The notes below the pieces were generated by a model. That model had not been told where the DNA came from. It did no database searches and was given only the letters and a program-made list of their open reading frames with translations. Below, piece by piece: positions 23,741 to 34,754 of a stretch of DNA of 64,000 nucleotides (the first letter of the stretch is position 1; each line of letters begins with the position of its first letter). The translations under genes were made by a program, and so were the position numbers. This stretch comes from Prochlorococcus sp. AG-402-C09 (GTDB lineage: Bacteria; Cyanobacteriota; Cyanobacteriia; PCC-6307; Cyanobiaceae), in assembly GCA_003279565.1 (NCBI GenBank), contig QCHN01000006.1, positions 62,001 through 126,000 on the forward strand, written 5' to 3'.

Positions 23741-24915
23741 TCACTAAATTTTTTCAGAGGGTCTCTAGGTACTACGCCGATTTTTAATAATTTTTGATCT
23801 AACCAGCTTAAGAATCCAAAATCACCCTTACTTGTAGCCCAATCTGATTTGTTAATTTTATTTTTTAACGCTGTTACTTCATTTTTTGAAAATCTAACTT
23901 TCCCGCTGTAATGAGCTGAAATTAACCAAGACATACCTTGCAAAGATTCAACTTTATTTAACCAAGTTATTAAAGCTTTTTGTCCTCTAGGGAAAACCAA
24001 CCTTTCTATTACAGGAGCAATTTGTATCAGAGGATTGTTTTTTCCAACAAGTTTTTTAGCAGACAACTCCCAGCCTTTCTGCCAAGAAAAAGGATATATG
24101 CCAAAATGTGCTCTTTTATTTCTTAAATTTGGTTTAAAAGCGTTTCCGAAAATTTCTTTTATTTTTGGTATCTCCAACTTTTCAGGTCTTAAGTAGGAAG
24201 CAAAAAGAACCAAACGAAGCCATCCTTTTCTTCTCGCAATTGGCGTATCAATTAGATCTTCAGACCCCTTCTCTCTTGAATGAAACAATAAAGGCGTAGG
24301 ATCTAAATCAAAGAGCTCAGGAGGAGTCTCCTCAATACCCACAAGTGCATCAGTAACCAACAAAGATTTTGATGGTTTATGAAAACAAGATATTTCTTGA
24401 AATCGTCCTAATCCAATATCAATTGGTCCCAATGGAATCCAATCTAAATAATCACTATGAGGGAATCCATCAGCTAATAAAATATTTGTTCTTTTAGACG
24501 GAATTCCCAACCAATCAAAAGGCAATTGAAATGGGAAACTCCATTGACCCGGGCAAACCCATATTTTTGAATAAGGAAAAGCCCTAGCCAATGCAGGTAG
24601 AGCAATTTTATGTTCCAAACCAGAGGCCGTTGGTAAAACAATAGTTTTTACAGGACCAATTTTTGTCACAAGTATCTCGATGTCACTCAGCAATTCTTCC
24701 GTCGGGGGAAGAGGGTTAATTATCATCAATTCATTCTTTACTCTTACAACTAATAACCTCACAGGGACAGCAACATAATAAATTCCCTGAAGTTGTTCAA
24801 AACTCCAAATCTGATTTGGAACTAATTCCCTGAATATTGTCCTTTTTCTGCCATAAGGATAGAGCGGTAAAAGTGGCCACCAACTCCATTTCTGTTCAGA
24901 AGCTAGGTTACTCAT
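23737..24915 (-). CDS. DUF4336-like conserved protein
   Basis: Metallo-hydrolase-like LLPLYPYGRKRTIFRELV...VVRVKNELMIINPLPPTEEL, typical of cyanobacterial DUF4336. Confidence 0.75.
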   Translation of the reverse strand: MSNLASEQKWSWWPLLPLYPYGRKRTIFRELVPNQIWSFEQLQGIYYVAVPVRLLVVRVKNELMIINPLPPTEELLSDIEILVTKIGPVKTIVLPTASGLEHKIALPALARAFPYSKIWVCPGQWSFPFQLPFDWLGIPSKRTNILLADGFPHSDYLDWIPLGPIDIGLGRFQEISCFHKPSKSLLVTDALVGIEETPPELFDLDPTPLLFHSREKGSEDLIDTPIARRKGWLRLVLFASYLRPEKLEIPKIKEIFGNAFKPNLRNKRAHFGIYPFSWQKGWELSAKKLVGKNNPLIQIAPVIERLVFPRGQKALITWLNKVESLQGMSWLISAHYSGKVRFSKNEVTALKNKINKSDWATSKGDFGFLSWLDQKLLKIGVVPRDPLKKFSD

Positions 24916-24927
24916 AGTTTTAATAAA

Positions 24928-25800
24928 TTAATCATTTTTTATTAGGGATTGGTTTTTAAATATTCCATATCTTGGAGCGAATAAAAATGCTATTAGAAAT
25001 ATTAATGTTTGAACTAAAACGATAGATCCACCTGTTTCAATATCGGACCAATAACTTATATAGACACCTAAAACACTTGAAAATGAGCTGCTAATAACTG
25101 CTAATAAAGTCATTTGATCAAAACGATCAGTTAACAAGTATGCTGTAGCACCAGGCGTAATAAGCATTGCTACTACGAGGATAATGCCAACAGTTTGCAA
25201 ACCAACTACCGCTGATAGAGATAATAAAGTTAATAATAAATAATGAAGTATACCTGTATTAATTCCTATAGATCTTGCATGCTTAGCATCAAAACAATAA
25301 AGCATTAAATCTTTTCTAAATATAAGCAAAATAGATATAACAATAAACGAAATTATTAAAGTCTGGTTAACATCTGAACGAGAGATCCCCAGAGGACTTC
25401 CAAAAAGTATTTGCATTAGATCAATATTACTTTTTATTTTTGAAACCAGTACAAGGCCTAATGCAAAAAAGCCAGTAAAAACAAGTCCTATTACTGTATC
25501 TTCTTTAATTCTAGATTTCTGCTTAACAAATCCAATCAAAGCAACTGAACCAACTCCAAAAACAAAAGCACCTAAGGAAAAAGGGAGCCCTAATGCATAA
25601 GCAACAACCACCCCTGGCATAACCGCATGGGAAACTGCGTCACCCATTAATGCCCAACCTTTTAAGGTCATATAACAAGATAAAAGTCCACAAACACCTC
25701 CCACTAATGCGCTAACCATTAAAGCTCTTCTCATGAAGTCATGAGTTAATGGATCCAATAGCCAATCAATTGGCGTAATGGAAATTAGAAATTCACTCAT
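24928..25800 (-). CDS. mntB: Manganese (metal) ABC transporter permease
   Basis: ABC-3 family: MSALVGGVCGLLSCYMTLKGWALMGDAVSHAVMPGVVVAY, polytopic. Downstream of mntC/mntA homologues. Confidence 0.88.
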   Translation of the reverse strand: MSEFLISITPIDWLLDPLTHDFMRRALMVSALVGGVCGLLSCYMTLKGWALMGDAVSHAVMPGVVVAYALGLPFSLGAFVFGVGSVALIGFVKQKSRIKEDTVIGLVFTGFFALGLVLVSKIKSNIDLMQILFGSPLGISRSDVNQTLIISFIVISILLIFRKDLMLYCFDAKHARSIGINTGILHYLLLTLLSLSAVVGLQTVGIILVVAMLITPGATAYLLTDRFDQMTLLAVISSSFSSVLGVYISYWSDIETGGSIVLVQTLIFLIAFLFAPRYGIFKNQSLIKND

Positions 25801-26590
25801 TTACAAAATCTTTACTTGAAGTCGGCCCCGATAAAGGATTTGGTGGAATTCCTCCAAATGTTTTATTTAGATTTTCCGAAGTAAAAACTTCCGAGGTTTC
25901 ACCATAAGCAAGAACAGTCTTATTGATAAGAACAACAAAATCACAAAAATCTCTAACATGATTCAAATCATGAGTAGAGATCAAAATAGTGTGTCCTTCT
26001 TGTCGAAACTGAAGAAATAGCTCAGCCATAAGCTTTTCAGTAGGTACATCAACTCCCGAAAAAGGCTCGTCTAAAAGAAGTACTGATGCCCGCTGAGCAA
26101 TTGCTCTTGCAAGAAAAGCTCTTTTGCGTTGTCCTCCTGATAAAGATCCTATTGGTCTCTCTCTGAGATCCAAAAGATCAACTCTTTCAAGGGCATGAAC
26201 AACGGCTCTTCTATCAGATTCTCTTGGTATTCGGAAAATATTCATAGCGCCATATCTGCCCATCATCACAACATCCCAAACGCTCACGGGGAATGAATAA
26301 TCTATCCCTTCGTTTTGTGGAACATATGCAACCGATTGCTCCTTCTGCGCTTGATTAACCTTTATACCATTGATCCTGATTTTTCCCCTTGAAGGTCTAA
26401 CAAAACCCATCAGAGCCTTGAAAAAAGTTGATTTTCCTGCACCATTCATCCCCACAAGACCACATATAGATCCAGCCTTTAAATTTAAACTTGCGTCATA
26501 GAGAGCAACTGTACCGTTGTAGTCAACACAAACTTGATCTGCCTCAATACGCATAAAATCTTTCTCATGGCTTTTAAAAATCGGGTTCAT
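25793..26590 (-). CDS. mntA: Manganese (metal) ABC transporter ATP-binding protein
   Basis: Walker A GMNGAGKST, signature LSGGQRKRAFLARA, Walker B VLLLDEPFSG. Confidence 0.9.
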   Translation of the reverse strand: MNPIFKSHEKDFMRIEADQVCVDYNGTVALYDASLNLKAGSICGLVGMNGAGKSTFFKALMGFVRPSRGKIRINGIKVNQAQKEQSVAYVPQNEGIDYSFPVSVWDVVMMGRYGAMNIFRIPRESDRRAVVHALERVDLLDLRERPIGSLSGGQRKRAFLARAIAQRASVLLLDEPFSGVDVPTEKLMAELFLQFRQEGHTILISTHDLNHVRDFCDFVVLINKTVLAYGETSEVFTSENLNKTFGGIPPNPLSGPTSSKDFVNE

Positions 26591-27555
26591 TATTTTTTCA
26601 CTTCTGAAATGGATAGGCCCTTAATAATCAATCGAACATTGTGCCTTAGTAACTCTATATAGGTAGGAGCAGGACCATTTAGATCTGAGAGAGAATCAAC
26701 GTAGAAAGTTCCACCAAAAACAGCTCCACTTGATTTCGCAACTTCCATTTGTGCTTCTGCACTCACAGTACTTTCGCAAAAAATTGTTGGGACTTCATTT
26801 TCTTTGATTTTTTTTATTAGATTCACCATTCTCCTTGGGGTTACTTGACTTTCAGCATTAACTGGCCACAAATATGCCTCTTTCATTCCGTAATCACGGG
26901 CCAGATAAGTAAAGGCTCCTTCACATGTCACCAAAAATCTTCTTTCTTTAGGAATAGAGGATAAAGAATCTCTTAGCTCTTTATCAAGCGATTCAAGTTT
27001 AGCTTTATAGGTTGAAGCGTTAGATGAATATTCAAGAGCTCCATCAGGATCGATTTTAATAAAAGCATCGACTATTTTATCTACATAATTCATAGCTCTT
27101 TTGGGTGACATCCAGGCATGAGGATTTGGCCTGCCTGCATAAGCATCACCATCTATCAATAATGGCTTTATCCCCTCAGTTAATTTCACCTTGGGGACAT
27201 CACCCGTACTACTCATAAATTTCGAAAACCATGCTTCAAGACCTAAACCATTTTCAATAATCAGTTTTGCTCCTTTAGTTTTTACAATATCACTAGGTGT
27301 AAATTGATAACTATGGATTTCTGCCCCTGGTTTCGTTATTGATTCAACTAGAAGTCTATCCCCAGCAACATTTCTAGCAAGATCCGCCAAAATTGTAAAA
27401 GTAGTTAAAACAAAAGGCCTCTCATAGCTTGGTCCATAAGTTTTTTTATTTACACATCCTGTCAAGAATAAAATATTTAAAGCAAGTAGAAGAGATAAAC
27501 TAAGTATCTTATTTTTCTTATAAATATACTCAGTAAAAATCTTTTTATTAAACAT
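26590..27555 (-). CDS. mntC: Manganese-binding lipoprotein (MntC-like)
   Basis: Lipobox LTGC; TFTILADLARNVAGD, PNPHAWMSPK, VTCEGAFTYLARDYGM, VPTIFCESTVS closely resemble recalled Synechocystis MntC. Confidence 0.88.
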   Translation of the reverse strand: MFNKKIFTEYIYKKNKILSLSLLLALNILFLTGCVNKKTYGPSYERPFVLTTFTILADLARNVAGDRLLVESITKPGAEIHSYQFTPSDIVKTKGAKLIIENGLGLEAWFSKFMSSTGDVPKVKLTEGIKPLLIDGDAYAGRPNPHAWMSPKRAMNYVDKIVDAFIKIDPDGALEYSSNASTYKAKLESLDKELRDSLSSIPKERRFLVTCEGAFTYLARDYGMKEAYLWPVNAESQVTPRRMVNLIKKIKENEVPTIFCESTVSAEAQMEVAKSSGAVFGGTFYVDSLSDLNGPAPTYIELLRHNVRLIIKGLSISEVKK

Positions 27556-27629
27556 ATATTTGAAATTAGAAAATATTAATGTCTTATCTAAATATAAGTC
27601 AAAGACATACCATAAGAACAGTTATAAAC

Positions 27630-28985
27630 TTAAACTGATTTAAATTTGTAATTAATAGATTGAGACTGAATCCATTCTTTTGATTGCTTTAAAAAAGCCA
27701 CCCAATCAACTCTTTCAAGTTCAGCAGCTTTTGATACTAGTTGAGGAGCTTGTTGCTTAATAAGTTCTAAATCAGGTTGAGTTACTCCATTATTGAGAGC
27801 CATCCAATCAGCCATCGATCTTCCAACCACTCTGGTTAAATAAGCAGCACTCAAGGCCTGAATTGTTCCAGCAGCAACCCAAGAGGAGCCGTCAAGCTTT
27901 GCCAAACTCAACAACGACTGTCCACTCCATTCGACAACTCCTTGAGCGATTGCAGCCATTGCTAGTTGTCTTGAGACTGCCTCAAGTAATTCTGGCTTCA
28001 TTTTGGAAGACCATATTTTCGACATTTCTTTGATCATCAAGCCATTAACAACTGCAACTGCAAGCAAATCAGTTGAGGCGACAGGGGAGGCGAAAACGAT
28101 ACCAGCAACTATCCACTGAGATCTTGTTTGAATAACCTTGAATTTTTCTCTTCTTAATTTTTCTAAATCTTTTTGCCAAGAAGTATGCAATCGAGACAAA
28201 AGTCTTTGCTTGGTAATGTCTGTATTCTTCTTTGGATTTTCAAGAAGTTTCTTAATTGGAGAAAGAACCGTTGCCATTTCTGTTTGAGATCCATCCCATT
28301 TCAATACTCTGTTAGTCCATCTATCAGGTAATTGAGCCTCCAATGCGTTTCGCTCATTAGACCAATCAGTAGATTCTTTACTTGCAACCATTAGCCAGGC
28401 TGGTTGATCTGTAGGGATATTTTTAATCCACAAAAGATCAGCTGCGCTCATTGGAAGTGCCAAAGAATAAACAATAAAATCTTGTTCTTGGATTAAATCT
28501 GGCAAAACCCAATTTCGATCTCTTACCGGAAGAGCTGGTGGAAAAGAAACTTTTATTTGATTTTTTATTCCTAAAACTTTTTCCAATTGCTCTTTATCAG
28601 GCAATTTTACGCCTTTTGTTTTCAAGAAACCAATGCTTTGATCTTCGCTTCTATCAATAATTTTTTGCAAGGAATTTATTCTTTCTTTTTTTCTTTCACT
28701 TTGCTCTCCATCCTCAAGTAAGTACTCAAAATTCTCTAAAACGTCATGACATCTTCTTACCCATCCTTGAACAGTTGAGGGAGCATCAAATGAAACCTTC
28801 CCTGGTTTTAAAAAATAAAAAATACAACCAAGTCCTAATAGCAATCCAAGTCCACCCCCAGGAATATGGGCCACATCACTCAAAACCCACTGACCTGTGA
28901 TAGTTAGCCCAATAAAAAGACTAATTTTCGGAATCGAAAAAGAAGGAAAGGAGAGAGGAGATTTTGTTAATGAATGATTTTCCAC
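27630..28985 (-). CDS. Membrane protein, DUF697/YcjF-like
   Basis: N-terminal hydrophobic segments; C-terminal ATDLLAVAVVNGLMIKEMSKIW...AAYLTRVVGRSMADWM resembling DUF697. Confidence 0.7.
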   Translation of the reverse strand: MENHSLTKSPLSFPSFSIPKISLFIGLTITGQWVLSDVAHIPGGGLGLLLGLGCIFYFLKPGKVSFDAPSTVQGWVRRCHDVLENFEYLLEDGEQSERKKERINSLQKIIDRSEDQSIGFLKTKGVKLPDKEQLEKVLGIKNQIKVSFPPALPVRDRNWVLPDLIQEQDFIVYSLALPMSAADLLWIKNIPTDQPAWLMVASKESTDWSNERNALEAQLPDRWTNRVLKWDGSQTEMATVLSPIKKLLENPKKNTDITKQRLLSRLHTSWQKDLEKLRREKFKVIQTRSQWIVAGIVFASPVASTDLLAVAVVNGLMIKEMSKIWSSKMKPELLEAVSRQLAMAAIAQGVVEWSGQSLLSLAKLDGSSWVAAGTIQALSAAYLTRVVGRSMADWMALNNGVTQPDLELIKQQAPQLVSKAAELERVDWVAFLKQSKEWIQSQSINYKFKSV

Positions 28986-29197
28986 GATTTCAATAAATAC
29001 AGTTTCTTCTTAGCTAACTTTCATTTTAAAGCAAATTTTCCCTTAATAACCGCAAAGAAAGAAGGTTTTACGTTTTTAAGAAGAAAAATTTATGCCTAAA
29101 GAAATCAAATCATTCCGCTGGAATCAATATCCTTAGATGTGAAAGTGCTAATCAAGATATTCAAATATGTCGCAAAAGTACCGGCTATGCGTCACAC

Positions 29198-29746
29198 TTG
29201 CCCCTATTGGCAAATATGTTCATGGGTGACTCTTACACCAATAATCAGTCAGGTGGTGGCGATTTCCAAAACCAAAGACAAAATGGTCGTAATAACTTTA
29301 GAGGTGGCCGAGGTCCTAACAATAGAGAGGGAGGCTTTCGTATTCGCTTAAGTGATAATGAAATGCGAGCAGTCAGATCATTACAAGAAGCCTTTAATCT
29401 TCGATCTACTGTCGCTGTTCTAGGTTTCGCAGTAAGAACTCTTGCGCAAATGCTTGAAGATGGAAGTCTTGAAAATTTAGTCAATGAATATAGGTCTCAA
29501 GCGCCTGCCAATGACCAAAGAAGAGGCAGGGGTAACAGCGGAAACTATAACGGTGAAAATAACAACTCAGTCAACACAAAGCCCAACCCTTTTGCAAGGC
29601 CAGAAAAACCAGTTAAAGAGCAAGAGGTCGCTGATACTGATCAGGAGAAAAATGTTAGTCAAGATCCTGAAGAAAAAGATAATGATCAAGCAACAGCAGC
29701 AAGTTCAAATGAAGTTGATTCCACAGATACAAGCGAGCAAGGATAA
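29198..29746 (+). CDS. Low-complexity protein: Gly/Asn/Arg-rich N-terminus, conserved helical core, acidic tail
   Basis: GGGDFQNQRQNGRNNFRGGRGPNNREGGF, core IRLSDNEMRAVRSLQEAFNLRSTVAVLGFAVRTLAQMLEDGSLENLVNEYRSQ, then a D/E/Q/T/S tail. The actual start may be the ATG at 29216 or 29222. Confidence 0.8.
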   Translation: MPLLANMFMGDSYTNNQSGGGDFQNQRQNGRNNFRGGRGPNNREGGFRIRLSDNEMRAVRSLQEAFNLRSTVAVLGFAVRTLAQMLEDGSLENLVNEYRSQAPANDQRRGRGNSGNYNGENNNSVNTKPNPFARPEKPVKEQEVADTDQEKNVSQDPEEKDNDQATAASSNEVDSTDTSEQG

Positions 29747-30760
29747 GTGAATCAGAAGCGAGTCTTATCTGGTGTTCAACCCACAGGAGATGTTCATATT
29801 GGTAACTGGCTTGGAGCAATAAGAAATTGGGTTGAATTACAAGAAAATTACGAAACTTTTGTTTGCGTTGTTGATCTTCATGCGATAACCACTCCGCATG
29901 ACCCAAAATCTCTTCATCAAAATTCTCTATCTACAGCGGCTTTGTATATCGCTTGTGGGATGAATCCTGATAAATGCTCAATATTCATTCAAAGTCAGAT
30001 AAGCGCCCATAGCGAGCTTTGCTGGATATTAAATTGCTTAACTCCTTTAAACTGGATGGAGAGAATGATTCAGTTTAAGGAAAAGTCAATTAAACAAGGC
30101 GACAATGTATCTATTGGATTATTAGATTATCCAGTCCTTATGGCAGCGGATATTCTTCTCTATGACGCTGATTTGGTTCCTGTTGGAGAAGATCAAAAGC
30201 AGCATCTAGAGCTTGCGAGAGATATTGCTTCTCAAAGAGTTAATTCAAAATTCGGAACAAAAGAGAATCCAATACTTAAAGTTCCAAATCCCTTAATTTT
30301 GAAAGAGTGTTCCAAAGTCATGAGCCTGACAGACGGAACAAAGAAAATGAGTAAAAGCGACCCAAATGAAAATAGTAGGATTACTCTATTAGACAATCCA
30401 GAAGTAATTACTAAAAAAATAAAACGTGCAAAAACCGACTCAGAATTAGGACTAGAATTTGGAAATCCCTCAAGACCTGAAGCTGATAATCTTTTAACAA
30501 TTTATTCAATAATTTCTGGCCTAGGGAGAGAAAAAGCAGCAGAGTATTGTGCAGAAATGGGCTGGGGTAAATTCAAACCAGAATTTACAGAGGCAATGAT
30601 TAACGTTCTCAAACCTATTCAAGAAAAGTATAAAGAACTAATGAATGATCCAGAAGAGTTAAAAAGAATACTAAATAAAGGCAAACTTACTGCCGAGGAG
30701 GTTTCTAAGTTAACATTAAATAGAGTCAAAGAAGCTCTAGGATTTTATTCAAATTTGTAG
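29747..30760 (+). CDS. trpS: Tryptophanyl-tRNA synthetase
   Basis: SGVQPTGDVHIGNWLGAIRNW, MSKSDPNENSRI (KMSKS). GTG start immediately after the preceding stop. Confidence 0.97.
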   Translation: MNQKRVLSGVQPTGDVHIGNWLGAIRNWVELQENYETFVCVVDLHAITTPHDPKSLHQNSLSTAALYIACGMNPDKCSIFIQSQISAHSELCWILNCLTPLNWMERMIQFKEKSIKQGDNVSIGLLDYPVLMAADILLYDADLVPVGEDQKQHLELARDIASQRVNSKFGTKENPILKVPNPLILKECSKVMSLTDGTKKMSKSDPNENSRITLLDNPEVITKKIKRAKTDSELGLEFGNPSRPEADNLLTIYSIISGLGREKAAEYCAEMGWGKFKPEFTEAMINVLKPIQEKYKELMNDPEELKRILNKGKLTAEEVSKLTLNRVKEALGFYSNL

Positions 30761-30766
30761 AAAATT

Positions 30767-32692
30767 ATGCCAATAATTACATTACCTGATGGAACTGAAA
30801 AAAAATATGATTCCGCTGTCACAATTGACCAAATAGCATCAGAAATTGGTCCTGGTTTAGCAAAAGCAGCGCTAGCGGGGAGAGTGAATGGAGAATTAAT
30901 TGATACTTGTATTCCTATAACTCAAAATTCTCATATACAGATTATTACATCTAAAGATGATGAAGGACTAGAAATTATTAGACATTCATTCGCTCATCTT
31001 CTTGGACATGCTGTAAAGCAATTATACCCCGAAGCAAAAATGGCAATAGGGCCGGTAATTGAAGATGGTTTTTATTATGATATTTCTTATAAAGATACCT
31101 TTACTCCTGATGATCTTCTCAAAATTGAGAAAAGGATGAAAGATTTAGTTAACAGAGATTATAATGTAGATGTTGAAATAGTTAGTCCAGAGAAAGCAAC
31201 GGAAGTTTTTACTGATAGAGGTGAAATTTTCAAGCTAGATATAGTTAAAAATATCCCTGAGAATGAAATCATAAAGTTATACAAACATCAAGAATATATT
31301 GATATGTGCAGAGGTCCTCATGTGCCAAATACAAGGCATCTAAGAGTATTTAAGCTAATGAAAGTATCTGGGGCTTATTGGCGCGGAGACTCTAATAATG
31401 AAATGCTACAAAGAATATATGGAACAGCTTGGAAAAGCTCTAAAGAATTAAAAGAATATATCTCTAGAATTGAAGAAGCTGAGAAAAGAGATCATAGAAA
31501 ATTAGGGAAAAAGTATTCACTTTTTCACTCACAAGAAGAAGCACCCGGTATGGTTTTTTGGCACCCTAAAGGGTGGACTATTTATAGAGTTTTAGAAGAT
31601 TTTATTCGGGAAACGATTACAAAATATGATTATCAAGAAGTTAAATCTCCGCAAGTAGTAGATAGAAGTCTTTGGGAGAAATCAGGCCATTGGGATAAAT
31701 TTAAAGAAGATATGTTTACTACAACTTCAGAGAACAGGGAATATGCAATAAAGCCTATGAATTGTCCATGCCACATACAAATATTCAATCAAGGTTTAAA
31801 AAGCTATCGAGATCTTCCTATTAGACTTTCTGAATTTGGTTCTTGTCATCGCAATGAGCCTTCTGGTGCACTGCATGGCTTAATGAGGGTAAGAAATTTT
31901 GTTCAAGATGATGCACACATATTTTGTACCGATGAACAAATCCAAGAAGAAGTCCAAAATTTTATTGATTTGGTATTTGAGGTTTATAAAACCTTTGGCT
32001 TTGATTCAATTCTTATTAAGCTCTCAACAAGACCAGAGAAAAGGGTTGGGAGTGATGATATCTGGGACAAATCAGAAAAAGCCTTATCTGAGGCACTTGA
32101 TTCAAAAGGATTAGACTGGTCGCTACTCCCTGGAGAAGGCGCCTTCTATGGTCCAAAAATTGAATTCTCATTAAAAGATTGTCTCAACAGAGTATGGCAG
32201 TGCGGAACAATTCAAGTAGATTTCTCCATGCCTCAAAGGCTCAATGCCAGTTATATCGATATTACAGGAAGGAAACAAACACCTGTAATGCTTCACAGAG
32301 CTATTTTAGGTTCATTTGAGAGATTTATTGGGATATTAATTGAGAATTATTCAGGAAATTTTCCTACATGGTTATCACCTGTTCAAATAATGATTATGGG
32401 CATAACTGATAGAAATAATGAAGCATGTTTTAGTGCTAAAGATAAATTAGTTGACTTTGGCTTCAGAACTGAAATTGATATTAGAAATGAAAAAGTCGGT
32501 TTTAAAATACGAGAACATACTATGCAAAGAATACCTTTCTTGATAATTATTGGAGATAAGGAAGAAGAGAATAATGAAATCTCAGTAAGGACAAGAGAAG
32601 GTAAAGATCTTGGAAATATGAGTATAGACAAGTTTAAATTAATAATTGACGAATCAATTAGCAAAAAAGGTATACAAGTTAATCAATCCTAA
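30767..32692 (+). CDS. thrS: Threonyl-tRNA synthetase
   Basis: TGS domain start; [38 protein letters not shown]. Confidence 0.97.
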   Translation: MPIITLPDGTEKKYDSAVTIDQIASEIGPGLAKAALAGRVNGELIDTCIPITQNSHIQIITSKDDEGLEIIRHSFAHLLGHAVKQLYPEAKMAIGPVIEDGFYYDISYKDTFTPDDLLKIEKRMKDLVNRDYNVDVEIVSPEKATEVFTDRGEIFKLDIVKNIPENEIIKLYKHQEYIDMCRGPHVPNTRHLRVFKLMKVSGAYWRGDSNNEMLQRIYGTAWKSSKELKEYISRIEEAEKRDHRKLGKKYSLFHSQEEAPGMVFWHPKGWTIYRVLEDFIRETITKYDYQEVKSPQVVDRSLWEKSGHWDKFKEDMFTTTSENREYAIKPMNCPCHIQIFNQGLKSYRDLPIRLSEFGSCHRNEPSGALHGLMRVRNFVQDDAHIFCTDEQIQEEVQNFIDLVFEVYKTFGFDSILIKLSTRPEKRVGSDDIWDKSEKALSEALDSKGLDWSLLPGEGAFYGPKIEFSLKDCLNRVWQCGTIQVDFSMPQRLNASYIDITGRKQTPVMLHRAILGSFERFIGILIENYSGNFPTWLSPVQIMIMGITDRNNEACFSAKDKLVDFGFRTEIDIRNEKVGFKIREHTMQRIPFLIIIGDKEEENNEISVRTREGKDLGNMSIDKFKLIIDESISKKGIQVNQS

Positions 32693-32715
32693 ATCCAAAA
32701 CGATTTTAATAACTA

Positions 32716-33759
32716 ATGAATTTACTTGCTGGAGACCTTGGAGGGACAAAAACTATATTAGCTGTTTATTCAAACAAGAACTATCCAAAAAAATTATTTG
32801 AAAAATACTATATTTCTTCAGAATGGGAATCTTTTTACTCAATATTTGAAGATTTTTTTAAACATTTACCAGATCATATATCACTCCCTGAATATGGGTG
32901 TATTGGAGTAGCAGGCCCAATAAAAGACCAGAAAGTTACGATTACAAATCTAGGCTGGGATATAGAAACAGAAGAATTATCTCAGCTTTCAAAAATAAAT
33001 AATATTGAATTAATAAATGATTTCTCAGTTTTAATATATGGGATTCCATTTTTCAAAAATGACCAATATGAAGTAATCCAAGGAACATTAAATTCTGAGA
33101 CCAAAACCAACCAAGAATTAGTTGCAATTATCGGAGCTGGTACTGGTTTAGGAATGTCCAGAGGATTAATTACACCTAAAAACATTTTTATATTTCCTAG
33201 TGAAGGAGGTCATCGGGAATTTTCCCCAAGAACAGAAAACGAATGGGAATTAGTCAAATGGCTAAAAAAGAAGCTAACTATTCAAAGAGTATCGATTGAA
33301 AGAATAGTCAGTGGGACAGGCCTTGGAATGATTGCGAGATGGAAATTGGATGATCCATTAAATGAAAACCACCCACTTCAGGAAACTTTAAAAAAAATGG
33401 ATAGTGGCAAATCAGCTTTCACAGATTTACCCGCACTTGTTTGGGAAAAAGCAAATAACGGAGACAAATTAATGGCTGAAGCTTTGCAATTATGGCTAAA
33501 TGCTTATGGATCTGCAGCTGGAGACCTTGCTTTACAAGAACTTTGCTCTTCAGGCTTATGGATTTCGGGTGGAACAGCAGCAAAAAACCTCGATGGAATA
33601 AACTCATCTAACTTCCTTAATGCATTTAGTAACAAGGGTCGCTTTCAATCTTATTTAAAGGAAATCCCATTGATTGTTCTTAAAGATCCAGAGGCGACAT
33701 TATTCAGTTCAGCTTGCAGAGCACGCTTAAGTGCCGAATCAAATGGGAGACTTAGCTAA
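32716..33759 (+). CDS. glk: Glucokinase
   Basis: LAGDLGGTKTILAVY, GAGTGLGMSRG, PSEGGHREFSP. Confidence 0.92.
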   Translation: MNLLAGDLGGTKTILAVYSNKNYPKKLFEKYYISSEWESFYSIFEDFFKHLPDHISLPEYGCIGVAGPIKDQKVTITNLGWDIETEELSQLSKINNIELINDFSVLIYGIPFFKNDQYEVIQGTLNSETKTNQELVAIIGAGTGLGMSRGLITPKNIFIFPSEGGHREFSPRTENEWELVKWLKKKLTIQRVSIERIVSGTGLGMIARWKLDDPLNENHPLQETLKKMDSGKSAFTDLPALVWEKANNGDKLMAEALQLWLNAYGSAAGDLALQELCSSGLWISGGTAAKNLDGINSSNFLNAFSNKGRFQSYLKEIPLIVLKDPEATLFSSACRARLSAESNGRLS

Positions 33760-33770
33760 AGGATAAAAAC

Positions 33771-34718
33771 ATGGGGCCGCCAAAAATAGGACAAACTGTC
33801 GTAGTAGAAGTTCCTTCTACTACAGCCAATATTGGTCCAGGGTTTGATTGCCTTGGTGCAGCACTGGATCTTTCCAATCAGTTCACTATTAAAAGAATTG
33901 AGGGTAATGCTGAAAGGTTTGAATTAATAATGGAAAGTACTGAAGGCAATCATTTAAGAGGCGGTCCTGAAAACCTTTTCTATCGAGCCGCCCAGAGAGT
34001 TTGGAGAACTGCAGGTGTAGAGCCTGTTGCTCTTGAAGCAAGAGTAAAATTAGCTGTACCTCCTGCAAGAGGGCTTGGAAGCAGTGCTACTGCAATTGTG
34101 GCAGGATTAGTTGGAGCAAATGCACTTGCTGGATATCCTTTGCCTAAGGAAAAATTATTGGAGCTAGCAATAGATATAGAAGGTCATCCAGACAATGTTG
34201 TTCCTTCATTAATAGGAGGTCTTTGCGTAACAGCTAAAACTGCCAGCGACCGATGGCGCGTAGTCCGCTGTGATTGGGATCAATCAATAAAAGCAGTAGT
34301 TGCAATACCATCTATTCGCCTTAGCACAAGCGAAGCAAGACGTGTCATGCCAGAGAACATTCCAGTAAATGATGCAGTAATCAATTTAGGGGCTCTTACG
34401 CTTCTGCTTCAAGGATTAAGGACTGGAAATGAGGATCTAATTGCAGATGGGATGCACGACAAGCTTCATGAACCATACAGATGGGGATTGATCAAAGGTG
34501 GGTTAGAGGTAAGAGAAGCTGCAAAGGCTGCCGGAGCTTTAGGATGTGCAATTAGTGGAGCAGGACCAAGCATTCTTGCATTGTGCAAAGCGACGAAAGG
34601 CCGAGAAGTCAGTGTCGCAATGGTCAAAGCCTGGGAAGCTGCTGGTGTAGCAAGTCGTGCTCCTTTAATGAGCCTCCAACTCAGAGGTAGCGAATGTATT
34701 TCAAACACCTTTGGGTAG
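33771..34718 (+). CDS. thrB: Homoserine kinase
   Basis: VPSTTANIGPGFDCLG, PPARGLGSSATAIVAGL, EGHPDNVVPSLIGG (GHMP). Confidence 0.96.
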   Translation: MGPPKIGQTVVVEVPSTTANIGPGFDCLGAALDLSNQFTIKRIEGNAERFELIMESTEGNHLRGGPENLFYRAAQRVWRTAGVEPVALEARVKLAVPPARGLGSSATAIVAGLVGANALAGYPLPKEKLLELAIDIEGHPDNVVPSLIGGLCVTAKTASDRWRVVRCDWDQSIKAVVAIPSIRLSTSEARRVMPENIPVNDAVINLGALTLLLQGLRTGNEDLIADGMHDKLHEPYRWGLIKGGLEVREAAKAAGALGCAISGAGPSILALCKATKGREVSVAMVKAWEAAGVASRAPLMSLQLRGSECISNTFG

Positions 34719-34754
34719 TTCTACTCATGAAAACGAACAAAAACTGATAGCTTT

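Noticed and set aside
29139-29351. 70-aa ORF overlapping the RGG protein
   Set aside because: Out of frame with the better-supported ORF at 29198-29746; no recognisable domain.
29484-29750. 88-aa Lys/Gln-rich ORF
   Set aside because: Frame-shifted reading of the low-complexity tail of the 29198-29746 gene.
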